From Doris montereyensis (Eukaryota > Mollusca > Gastropoda > Nudibranchia > Dorididae): a stretch of DNA of 64,000 nt. The stretch is from the NCBI GenBank assembly GCA_037039925.1, contig JAXRKP010000854.1, positions 5,001 through 69,000 of the forward strand, in the 5' to 3' direction. The translations under genes were made by a program, and so were the position numbers. How positions within the stretch are numbered: position 1 is the first letter of the stretch; each line of letters begins with the position of its first letter. Below are positions 38,761 to 51,100 of this stretch, piece by piece. Below the pieces are notes generated by a model, which saw nothing but the letters and a program-made list of their open reading frames with translations, was not told where the DNA came from and did not search any database.

Positions 38761-41700
38761 TGCCAAATACGTTCACCGGATTTGCAGGAAATTCAACGTT
38801 TACCGCACGGTTTCTTACCATTACGGAAACATTCACCATTTAGAATGCAACACTGCGCAGTTTCTTACCATTACGGAATATGTTCACCATTTACCGAAAA
38901 ACCTTTGCTCACAGTTTCTTACCATTAGGGAATGTTCACCATTTACCTGAAGCAACTTTGCCCAAAGTTTCTTACCATTACGGAATACACTCACCATTTA
39001 CCGGATGCAATATCACAATGGTTTCAATTTACGTTCCACTGAAGAACCTTTCTTACCACCATCGTTAACAAACACCTTTGCTTAGAATATAGTTCACCAT
39101 TTACCTGAAGCAACTTTGCGACAGTTTCTTACCATTACGGAATGTGCTCACCATTTACCGCAAGCAACTTTGCTTGGCGTGGTTTCTTACCATTACGGAA
39201 TACGTTCACCATTTCCGGGAAGAACCTTTGCACAGAGTTTCTTACCATTGCGGAATAAGTTCACCTTTTACCGGAAGCAACCTTTCGATCGATTTCTTAC
39301 CATTACGGAATACATTCACCATTTACCGGATGCAACATTGCGCACGGTTTCTTACCATTACGGAATATGTTCACCATTTACCTGAAGCAACCTTTGCTTA
39401 GAGTTTCTTACCATTACGGAATGTGCTCACCATTTACCGCAAGCAACTTTGCGCGTGGTTTCTTACCATTACGGAATACGTTCACCATTTAGAGGAAGAA
39501 CCTTTGCACAGAGTTTCTTGCCATTGCGGAATAAGTTCACCTTTTACCGGAAGCAACTTTTGCGATCGGTTTCTTACCATTACGGAATACATTCACCATT
39601 TACGGAATGCAACATTGCGCACGATTTCTTACCATTACGGAATACGTTCACCATTTACCTGAATCAACTTTGCGCACAATTTCTTACCATTACGGAATGT
39701 GCTCACCATTTACCGGAAGCAACTTTGCGCGAATGGTTTCTTACCAACTTTACGGAATATGTTCACCATTTACCGAAGCAACATTGCTCACGGTTTCTTA
39801 CCATTAGGGAATACGTTCACATTTACCTGAAGCAACTTTGCGCACAGTTTCTTACCATTACGGAATACGTTTACCATTTACCGGAAGCAACCTTTGTGTG
39901 TGGTTTCTTACCGTTACGGAATACGTTCACCATTTACCGAAAAGACCTTTGCTCAGAGTTTCTTACCATTACGGAATACGTTCACCATTTACCTGAAGCA
40001 ACTTTGCTCACGGTTTCTTACCATTACGGAATTCGTTCACCATTTACCGCAAGCAACTTTGCGATCAGTTTCTTACCATTACGGAATACGTTCACCATTT
40101 ACGGGAAGAACCTTTGCACACAGTTTCTTACCATTACGGAATGCGCTCACCATTTATCGGAAGCAACTTTGCGCGTGGTTTCTTAACATTACATTTGGAA
40201 TACGTTCACCATTTATCGGAAGGAACTTTGCGAAGCAACGGTGTCTTACCATGACGGAATACGTTCACCATTTACCGAAGCAACTTTGCAGCGTTTTTCG
40301 TTCCGGAATATGTTCACCACTTACCGGAAGAACTTTGTGCTCACCATTTACCTGAAGCAACTTTGCACGTGGTTTCTTACCATTACGCATACGTTCACCA
40401 TTTACGGGAAGAACCTTTGCACAGAGTTTCTTACCATTGCGGAATAAGTTCACCTTTTACCGGAAGCAACTTTTTCGATCGGTTTCATACCATTACGGAA
40501 TACATTCACCATTTACCGGATGCAACATTGCGCACGGTTTCTTACCATTACGGAATACGTTCACCATTTACCTGAAGCAACTTTGCGCACAGTTTCTTAC
40601 CATTACGCAATGTGCTCACCATTTACCGAAGCAACTTTGCGTGGTTTCTTACCATTACGGCATACGTTCAACATTTACGGGAAGAACCTTTGCACAGAGT
40701 TTCTTACCATTGCGGAATAAGTTCACCTTTTACCGGAAGCAACTTTGCGATCGGTTTGTTACCATTACGGAATACATTCACCATTTACCGAATGCAACAT
40801 TGCAGACGGTTTCTTACCAATACGGAATACGTTCACCATTTACCTGAATCAACTTTGCGCACAATTTCTTACCATTATGCAATGTGCTCACCATTTACCG
40901 GAAGCAACTTTGCGCGTGGTTTCTTACCATTACGGAATACCTTCACCATTTACTGCGAATGCAACATTGCGCAACTGTGGTTTCTTACCATTACGGAATA
41001 CGTTCAACATTTATCGGAAGAACCTTGCGCACAGAGTTTCTTGCCATTACGGAATAAGTTTCACCATTTACCGGAAGCAACTTTGCGATCGGTTTCTTAC
41101 CATTACGGAATACGTTCACCATTTACTCGAATGCAACCTTGCACACGGTTTCTTACCAATACGGAATACGTTCACCATTTACCTGAATCAACTTTTTCAC
41201 AATTTCTTACCATTAGCAATGTGCTCACCATTTACCGGCAAGCAACTTTTGCGCGTGGTTTCTTACCATTACGGAATACCTTCACCATTTACCGGAAGCA
41301 ACTTTGCTCACGGTTTCTTACCATTACGGAATACGCTCACTGCTTCATCAACCTCGGTTTCTTACCAGAAAATACTTTACCATTTGATAACTTGCACAGT
41401 TTCTTACCATTACGGAATATGTTCACCATTTACCGAAGAACCTTTGCTCAGTTTCTTACCATTACGGAATACGTTCACCATTTACCTGAAGCAACTTTGC
41501 TCACGGTTTCTTACCATTACGGAATTCGTTCACCATTTATCGGAAGCAACTTCAGCACAGTTTCTTACCATTACGGAATACGTTCACCATTTATCGGAAG
41601 ATTCTTTGCACACAGTTTCTTACCATTACGGAATGCGCTCACCATTTATCGGAAGCAACTTTGCGCATTTATCGGTTTCATTCCCAATTTAGGAATCGAA

Positions 41701-41872
41701 CTTTCTTCCGTTAAGGAATATGTTTCGGAAGAACTTTGCGCACGGTTTCTTACCATTTAGGAATCGGTTCAACATTTACCGAAAGAACTTTGCGCACGGT
41801 TTCTTACCATTACGGAATATGTTCACCATATACCGGAAGAAAATTTGCGCACGTTTTCTTTCCATTACGGAA
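38761..41872 (+). repeat. 55-bp tandem array, segment 4, about 57 units
   Basis: Begins in mosaic sequence to about 39100, then regular units. Irregular units reappear at 40190-40340 and 41340-41400. The 382-codon + frame at 40612-41760 is the longest open frame in the window. It consists only of the 55-residue cycle and is not a gene. Confidence 0.92.
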
Positions 41873-42587
41873 TAGACCCTATTTTATCACCTAGGAGAAA
41901 ATACTTGAAGCTTTGATAACTTGGATAGCATCAGCTAGTCCTAACTGGCATTTTTTGAAATTTCAGATAAGTTGCTTACTCTCTTCCCTTATTGCATCGA
42001 TTAATATGGAATTTATATACATTTCGCACCTTCAGTGTAAATTTTTGCCTTGATTGATACTTCCTTTTATTCATTCTCTATCATTTCTTCTTTCTAGCGC
42101 CAGTGAAATATAGATGTAGTCTTACATTTATCCTTTTTCCTTCTTGTTTCCCATACTCACACGTCTCTCTCTCCCTTTCTTACTTCCCTGCCTTTTTTCT
42201 TTCTTCATCTCTCTCTCTTTCTCTTTATTTCTGTCATTCTCTCTATCTCTTTCTCACCTTTTATTACTTACTTATTTCCATGTTATTTATTTACTGTAGA
42301 TCTGAACCTTCCACTCTCGCTCATTCTTCACACCCCCTCTGCTACGTTTCTTATCATCACTGTCTTTTTCTTTCTTTCTTTCTCCTTTATATTTTCTTCT
42401 GACATCACATTGTGTGATGCCGGAAATATTTCTTAGATCTAGATTCTACATATTTCTCGTTTGTTGTCTGACGAAGGGTTCTACCCGAAACGTCAAATAT
42501 TTGTTCTGTTTTTATTAGTGGATTTGTCACTTATTGTCATATTTCGCCTCTGACTTCACTTCACTGTAGCTCCTTCGTATTACATAC
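41873..42587 (+). mobile_element. 0.7 kb spacer with hairpin element, + copy D
   Basis: Same ordered blocks. CTGACGA at about 42468 is intact, the GGGTTCTACCC stem-loop is intact, and GAAACGTCAA follows. Confidence 0.8.
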
Positions 42588-43387
42588 GCTATTAACCAAC
42601 TTACCAAATTATATTTACCAACTGGCCAAATTCTATTTTTCAACTGACCAAATTCTATTGACCAACTGGCCAAATTCTATTTACCAACTTGCCAAATTTA
42701 CCAACTGGCCAAATTCTATTTTCCAACTGACCAAATTCTCTTTACCAACTTGCCAAATTTATTTACCAACTTGCCAAATTCTATTTACAAACTGGCCAAA
42801 TTCTATTTTTACCAACTGACCAAATTCTATTTACCACTGGCCAAATTCTATTTTTAACTGACCAAATTCTATTTACCAACTGGCCAAATTCTGGCCAAAT
42901 TCTTTTAACTGACCAAATTTTATTTACCAACTGGCCAAATTCTATTTACCAACTGGCCAAATTCTATTTACCAACCGGCCAAATTCTATTTACCAACTGG
43001 CCAAATTCTCTTTTTTAACTGACCAAATTTTATTTACCAACTGGCCAAATTCTCTTTACCAACTGGCCAAATTCTTTTTACACCTTGCCAAATTCTATTT
43101 ACCAACTGGCCAAATTCTATTTACCAACTTGCCAAATTCTATTTACCAACTTGCCAAATTCTATTTACCATCTTGCCAAATTCTATTTACCGACTTGCCA
43201 AATTCTATTTACCAACTTGCCAAATTCTATTTTACTAACTGGCCAAATTCTATTAACCAACTTGTCAAAGTCTATCGACCAACTTCCCATACTCTATTAA
43301 CCAACTTGCCAAACTCTATTAACCGACTTGCCAAATTTTATGAACCAACTTCCCAAACTTTATTGACCAACTTGCCATACTCTATTA
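42588..43387 (+). repeat. 22-bp tandem array, copy 5, about 36 units
   Basis: TGGCC/TGACC alternation on the left gives way to uniform TTGCC units from about 43085. The last ~150 bp (TTGTCAAAGTCTATCGACC onward) is almost identical to the end of copy 2, which indicates joint duplication. Confidence 0.94.
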
Positions 43388-43549
43388 AGGCAAAATATCA
43401 CAATCAGTGACAATTCCACTAATAAAGACAGAACAAACACGTGATGTTTTGGGTATAGCCCTTCGTCAGACAACAAACGAAAGATATCTAGAATCTAGAT
43501 CTAAGTAATACCTCCGGCATCACACAATGTGGTGTCAGAAGAAAAACAC
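43388..43549 (-). mobile_element. Hairpin element end, minus copy
   Basis: Almost identical to the minus copy at 30391-30555, including the TTTTGGG change and AATGTGGTGTCAGAAGAAAA at its outer end. This supports duplication of a block containing both. Confidence 0.8.
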
Positions 43550-46328
43550 AAGTTCACCATTTACCGGAAGCCCGTTTTCACACGGTTTCTTACCATTACG
43601 GAATACGCTCACCATTTACCGCAAACAACTTTGCGCATGGTTTCTTACCATTACGGATTACATTCACCATTTAGCAGAATATCGTTTTGCGCACTGTTTC
43701 TTACCATTACGGAATACATTCACCATTTAGCAGAAGAACCTTTGCGCATAGTTTCTTACCGTTTCACCATTACGGAATACGTTTCACCATTTACCATTTA
43801 GAGGATGCAACTTTGCATGGTTTCTTACCAGAATACGTTTTTTACCATTAGGGAATACGTTCACCATTAAACTGGAAGAACCTTTGCACACAATTTCTTA
43901 CCATTGTGGAATACGTTCACCATTTACCGGAAGCAACTTTGTGCTCAGTTTCTTACCATTACGGAATACATTCACCATTTACCGGATGCAACATTGCGCA
44001 TGGTTTCTTACCATTACGGAATAAGTTCACCATTTACCGAAAAGACCTTTGCTCACAGTTTCATACCATTAGGAATACGTTTACCATTTACCTGAAGCAA
44101 CTTTGCACACAGTTACTTACCATTAAAGAATGCGCTCACCATTTACCGAAGGCAACTTTGAGCGTGGTTTCTTACCATTATGGAATACGTTCACTATTTA
44201 CCGGATGCAACATTGCGCATGGTTTCTTACCATTACGGAATATGTTCACCATTTATCGGAATCATATTTGCGCACGGTTTCTTACCATTACGGAATACGT
44301 TCACCGTTTACCGGAAGCAACTTTGCGCTCGGTTTCTTACCATTACAGAATACGTTCACCATTTACCGGATGCAACATTGTGCACGGTTTCTTACCATTA
44401 TTTAATATGTTCACCATTTATCGGAAGCATCTTTGTGCACGGTTTCTTACCATTAGGGAATACGTTTACCATTTACCTGAAGCAACTTTGCACACAGTTA
44501 CTTACCATTACAAAATGCGCTCACCACTTACCGAAGGCAACTTTGAACGTGGTTTCTTACCATTATGGAATACGTTCACTATTTACCGGATGCAACATTG
44601 CGCATGGTTTCTTACCATTACGGAATATGTTCACCATTTATCGGAATCCTCTTTGCGCACGGTTTCTTACCATTACGGAATACGTTCACCGTTTACCGGA
44701 AGCAACTTTTGCGCTCGGTTTCTTACCATTACAGAATACATTCACCATTTACCGGATGCAACATTGTGCACGGTTTCTTACCATTACTTAATATGTTCAC
44801 CATTTATCGGAAGCATCTTTGTGCACGGTTTCATGCCATTTAGGAATATGTTCAACATTTACTGGTAGCAACTTTTGCGCACAGTTTCTTGACCATTATG
44901 GGATATGTTCACCATTTACCGGAAGAACTTTGCGTATGGTTTCTTACCATTTAGGAATGCGTTCAACCTTTACTGGAAACAACTTTACGCACGGTTTCTT
45001 ACCATTATGGAATACGTTCACCATTTACAGGAAGAACCTTTGAACACAGTTTCTTACCATTATGGAATACGTTCACCATTTACAGGAAGCAACTTTGCGT
45101 TCGGTTTCTTACCATTTCGGAATACATTCCCATTTACCTGATGCAACATTGCGCACGGTTTCTTACCATTACGGAATATGTCCACCTTTTACCGAAAAGA
45201 CCTTTGCTCAGAGTTTCTTACCATTACGGAATACGTTCACCATTTACCTGAAGCAACTTTGCACACAGTTTCTCACCATTTCGGAATGCGCTCACCATTT
45301 ACTGGAAGAAACTTTGCGTGTGGTTTTTTACCATTACGGAATACGTTCACCATTTACAGGAAGAACCTTTGCACACAGTTTCTTACCATTGGGGAATACG
45401 TTCACCTTTACCGGAAGCAACTTTGCGATCGGTTTCTTACCATTACGGAATACTTTCACCATTTACCGGATGCAACATTGCGCACAGTTTCTTACCATTA
45501 CGGAATAAGTTCACCATTTATCGGAAGCATCTTTGCGCGTGGTTTCTTACCATTACGGAATACGTTCACCGCTTTACCGAAGCAACTTTGCACTCGGTTT
45601 CTTACCATTACAGAATACGTTCACCATTTGCCAGAAGCAACCTTGCACACAGTTTCTTACCATTACGGAATATGTTCACCATTTACCGAAAAAGTCCTTT
45701 GCTCAGAGTTTCTTAACATTACGGAATACGTTCACCTTTTACCCCAAGCAACTTTGCGCACAGTTTCTTACCTTTATGGAATACATTCACCATTTACGTG
45801 GGAAAAACGTTTGCACACAGTTTCTTACAATTATGGAATCGCTCACCATTTACATGAAGCAACTTTGGCGTGGTTTCTTACCATTACGGAATCGTTTGCC
45901 ATTTTTCGAAAGCAACTTTGCGTTGGTTTCTTCCCATTAAGGAATATGTTCACCACTTACCGAAGAACTTTGCTCACGGTTTCTTACCTTTACGGTATGC
46001 GTTCACCATTTATCGGAAGCAACGTTGCGTGTAGTTTCTTACCATCACGGATTACGTTCACCATTTACCTGAAGCAACTTTGTGTATGGTTTCTTACCAT
46101 TACGGAATACGTTCATCATTTACAGAAAGCAAATTTGCGCACGTTTTCTTACCATTATGGAATACGTTCACCATTTACGTGAAGCAACTTTGCGCACGGT
46201 TTGTTACCATTTAGGAATCTGTTCAACCTTTACCGGAAACAACTTTGCGCACGGTTTCTTACCATTACAGAATACCTGCACCATATACCGGAAGAAAATT
46301 TGCGCACGTTTTCTTTCCATTACGGAAT
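43550..46328 (+). repeat. 55-bp tandem array, segment 5, about 51 units
   Basis: More regular than segments 3 and 4. A block of about 400 bp is directly duplicated: GAATGCGCTCACCA... through CATTATGGAATACGTTCAC appears near 44127-44190 and again near 44513-44575 with few differences. Confidence 0.94.
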
Positions 46329-47049
46329 AGACCCTATTTTATCAAGAATAGAAAATACTTGAAAAGGCTTTGATAACTTGGATAACATCAGCTAGTCCTA
46401 AGTGGCATTTTTTTGAAATTTCAGATAAGTTGCTTACTCTCTTGCCTTATTGCGTTGATAAATTTGAAATTTATATACATTTCAGACCTTCAGTGTAAAT
46501 TTTTGCTTTGATTGATACTTCCTTTCATTCATTCTCTATCATTTCTTCTTCCTAGCGCCAATGAAATATAGATGTAGACTTACATTTATCCTATTTTTTC
46601 GTTCTTGTTTCCCATACTCAAACGTCTCTCTCTCCGTTTCTTACTTCCCTGCCTTTTTTTTCTTTCTTCATCTCTCTCTCTTTCTCTTTATATCTGTCAT
46701 TCTCTCTATCTCCTTCTCACCTTTTATTACTTAGTTATTTCCATATGTTTTATTTACTCTAAATCTGAACGTTCCACTCTCGCTCATTCTTCATACTCCC
46801 TCTGCTACGTTTCTTATCATCACTGTCTTTTTCTTTCTTTCGTTCTCCTTTATATTTTTCTTCTGACATCACATTGTGTGATGCCGGAAGTATTACTTAG
46901 ATCTAGATTCTAGATATTTCTCGTTTGTTGTCTGACGAAGGGTTATACCCGAAAAGTCACATGTTTGTTCTGTCTTTATTAGTGGAGTTGTCACTTATTG
47001 TCATATTTCGCCTCTGACTTCACTCCACTGTAGCTCCTTCGTATTACAT
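46329..47049 (+). mobile_element. 0.7 kb spacer with hairpin element, + copy E
   Basis: The most diverged of the five spacers (ATCAAGAATAGAAAATACTT at its start). CTGACGA at 46932 and the GGGTTATACCC stem are intact, but the following box reads GAAAAGTCAC. Confidence 0.8.
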
Positions 47050-47800
47050 GCTCTATTTACCATCTTGCCAAATTCTATTGACCAACTTGCCAAATCCTCT
47101 TTACCAACTTACCAAATTCTATTTACCAACTTACCAAATTTTATTGACCAACTTGCAAAATTCTATTTAACAACTTGCCAAATCATATTTACTAACTTGC
47201 CAAATTCTATTTACTAACTTGCCAAATTCTATTAACTCACTGGCCGAATTCTTTTAACCAACTTGCTAAAGTCTATTTACTAATTGGCCACATTCTCTTT
47301 ACCAACTTGCCAAATTCTATTCACGAACTGGCCAAATTCTAATTCCCAACTGACGAAATTTTATTAATTAACTTGCCAAATTCTATTTACTAGCTTGCTA
47401 AATTCTATGTACCAACTTGCCAAATTCTCTTTACCAACTTGCCAAATTCTATTTACCAACTGGCCAAATTCTATTTACCAACTTGCCAAAGTCTATTTAC
47501 CAACTTGCCAAATTCTATTTACCAACTTGCCAAATTCTATTAACCAACTTGGCAAAGTCTATTCACCATCCTGCCAAATTCTATTTATAACTTGCCAAAT
47601 CATATTGACCAACTTGCCAAACTCTATTAACCAACTTGCCAAATTCTATTAACCAACTTGCCAAACTCTATTAAGCCAACTTGCCCTATAAGCCAACTTG
47701 CCATACTCTATTGACCAACTTGCCATACTCTATTAACCAAATTACCCAACTCTATTACCCAACTTGCCAAACTTTATTGACCAACTTGCCATACTCTATT
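47050..47800 (+). repeat. 22-bp tandem array, copy 6, about 34 units
   Basis: Mostly CAACTTGCCAAATTCTATTT units, with few TGACC variants. It lies between + copy E and the last minus copy. Confidence 0.93.
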
Positions 47801-47960
47801 CAGGCAAAATATGACAATAAGTGACAACTCCACCAATAAAACAGAACAAACAAGTGATGTTTTAAGTATAACCCTAGTCAGACAACAATCGAGAAATATC
47901 TAGAAACTAGATCTCAGTAATACCTCCGGCATCACACAATGTGGTGTCAGAAGAAAAACA
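47801..47960 (-). mobile_element. Hairpin element end, minus copy
   Basis: Contains GTGACAACTCCACCAATAAA, a further decayed hairpin complement (TTTTAAGTATAACCC), and CCGGCATCACACAATGTGGT to GTCAGAAGAAAA. It is the third clear case of a + element, 22-bp array, minus element arrangement. Confidence 0.78.
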
Positions 47961-48149
47961 CACCTTCAGCATTTACCGGAAGCACTGTTTCACACGGTTT
48001 CTTACCATTAAGGAATACGTTCACCATTTACCTAAAGCAACTTTGCGCACAGTTTCTAACCATTACGGAATATGTTCTCCATTTACCCGAAGCAATTTTG
48101 TGCACAGTTTCTCACCATTACGCAATACGTTCACCATTTTCCGGAAGCA
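47961..48149 (+). repeat. Truncated 55-bp array, about 3 units
   Basis: Three to four units then an abrupt change, within CCGGAAGCACTCGACAAATG, to the 38-bp array. The expected remaining ~2-3 kb of 55-bp array and spacer is absent, so the higher-order series ends by truncation. Confidence 0.9.
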
Positions 48150-51100
48150 CTCGACAAATGTGCCTTTTGCCAACACTTAGGTGTAACATCGGCAAATGCT
48201 CCTTTTGGCAACACCTAGGTGTAACATCGACAAATGTGCCTTTTCGTAACACCTAGGTGTAACATCGACAAATGTGTCTTTTGGCAACACCTAGGTGTAA
48301 CATCGACCAATGCGCCCTTTGACAATGCCTAGGTGTAACATTGACTACTGCGTCTTTTGACAACTCCTAGGTGTAACAGCGACTAATGTAGCCTTTGACC
48401 ACACCTAGATGTAACATCGACTAATGTAGCCTTTGACAACACCTAGGTGTAACATCGACTAATGCAGCGTTGGCCAACACCTAGGTGTAACATCGAAAAA
48501 TGTAGCCTTTGACATCACCTAGGTGTAACATAAACTAATGTAGCCTTTGCCAACAACTAGCTGTAACGTCAACTAATGTAGCCTTTGACAACACCTAGGT
48601 GTGACATCGACTAATGCAGCGTTCGCCAACACCTAGGTGTAACACCGACTAATGTAGCCTTTGACAACACCTAGGTGTAACATCGACTAATGTAGCCTTT
48701 GACGACAACTAGGTGTAACGTCGACTAATGTAGCCTTTGACAACACCTAGATGTAACATCGACTAATGTAGCCTTTGACAACAACTAGGTGTAACATCGA
48801 CTAATGCAGCGTTGGCCAACACCTAGGTGTAACATCGAGAAATGTAGCCTTTGACATCACCTACGTGTAACATAAACTAATGTAGCCTTTGACAACAACT
48901 AGCTGTAACGTCAACTAATGTAGCCTTTGACAACACCTAGGTGTGACATCGACTAATGCAGCGTTCGCCAACACCTAGGTGTAACACCGACTAATGTAGC
49001 CTTTGACAACACCTAGGTGTAACATCGACTAATGTAGCCTTTGACGACAACTAGGTGTAACGTCGACTAATGTAGCCTTTGACAACACCTAGGTGTAACA
49101 TCAACTAATGTAGCGTTAGACAACACCTAGGTGTAACGTTGACAAATGTAGCCTTTGACAACACCTAGGTGTAACGTCGACTAATGTAGCATTTGACAAC
49201 ACCTAGGTGTAACATCGAGTAATGTAGCTTTTGACAACATCTAGGTGTAACATCGACTAATGTGCCTTTTGACAACACCTAGGTGTAACATCGACTAATG
49301 TGCCTTTTGACAACACCTAGGTGTAACATCGACAAGTGTGCCTTTTGGCAACACCCAGGTGTAACATCGACTAGTGTGCCTTTTGGCAACACCTAGGTGT
49401 AACAGCGACGAATGTGCCTTTTGGCAACACCTAGGTATAACATCGACAAATGTGCCTTTTTGCAACACCTGTAACATCGACAAATGTAGCCTTTCGACAA
49501 CACCTAGGTGAAACATCGACAAATGTGCCTTTTGGCAACTCCTAGCTGTAACATCGATAAATGTGCTTTTTGGCGAAACGTGGGTCTAACATCGACAAAT
49601 GTGACTTTTGGGAACACCTAGGTGTAACATCGACAAATGTGACTTTTGGCGAAACATGGGTGTAACATCGCAAATGTGACTTTTGGCAACACGTAGGTGT
49701 AAATCGGCAAATGTGACTTTTGACAACACCTAGGTATAACATCGACAAATTTGACTTTTGGCAAAACGTCGATGTAACATCGACAAATGTGACTTTTAGC
49801 AAAACGTGGGTGTAACATCAACAAATGTAACTTTTGGCAAAACGTGGGCTTAACATCGACAAATGTGCCTTTTGGCAACACCTAAGTGTAACATCGATAA
49901 ATGTGACTTTTGACAACACCTAGGTGTAACATCGACAAATATGACTTTTGGTAACACCTAGGTGTAACATCGACTAATGTGTCTTTTAACAAAACCTAGG
50001 CGTAACATCGACAAATGTGCTTTTTAACAACACCTAGGTAACATCGAAAAATGTGTCTTTTGTCAACACTTAGATGTAACATCGACAAATGTGCCTTTTG
50101 ACAACACCTATGTGTAACATCAACAAATGTCCCGTTCGGTAACACCTAGGTGTAACATCGACAAATGCGCTTTTTGCAACACCTAGGTGTAACATCGACA
50201 AATGTGTCTTTTGGCAACACCTAGGTGTAACATCGATTAAGGTGCCCTTTGACAATGCCTAGTTCTAACATTGACTAATGCGTCTTTTGACAAATGCTAG
50301 GTGTAACATCGACTAATGTAGCCTTTGACAACACCTAGGTGTAACATCGACTAATGTAGCCTTTGACAACACCTAGGTGTAACATCGACTAATGTAGCCT
50401 TTGACAACACCTAGGTGTAACATCGACTAATATAGCCTTTGACAACACCTAGGTGTAATATCGACTAATGTAGCCTTTGACAACACCTAGGTGTAACATC
50501 GACTAATGTAGACTTTAACAACACCTAGGTGTAACATGGACTAATGTAGTCTTTGACACCACTTAGGTGTAACATCGACAAATGTGCCTTTTTGCAACAC
50601 CTAGCTGTAGCATCGACTAATGCTCCCTCTGACAACACCTAGATGGAACATCAACTAATGCGCCCTTTGACAACACCTAGATGGAACATCAACTAATGCG
50701 CCCTTTGACAACACCTAGATGGAACATCAACTAATGTTGCCCTTTGACAACACCTAGATGGAACATCAACTAATGCGCCCTTTGACAACACCTACGTGTT
50801 ACATCAACTAATGCGCCCTTTGACAACACCTACGTGTTACATCAACTAATGCGCCCTTTGACAACACCTACGTGTAACATCAACTAATGCGCCCTTTGAC
50901 AACACTTACGTGTAACATCGACTAATGCACCCTTTGACAACACCTATGTGTAACATCAACTAATGCGACCTTTGACAACACTTACGTGTAACATCGACTA
51001 ATGCGCCCTTTGACAACACCTACGTGTAACATCAACTAATGCGCCCTTTGACAACACCTACGTGTAACATCGACTAATGCGCCGTTTGACAACGCCTACG

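Noticed and set aside
27434..46182. Many overlapping + strand open frames of 60-382 codons with repeated motifs such as EYVHHLPEATL and SYHYGIRSPFT
   Set aside because: They are the three phases of the 55-bp unit, which lacks stops. No start context, domain or non-repeat sequence supports a protein.
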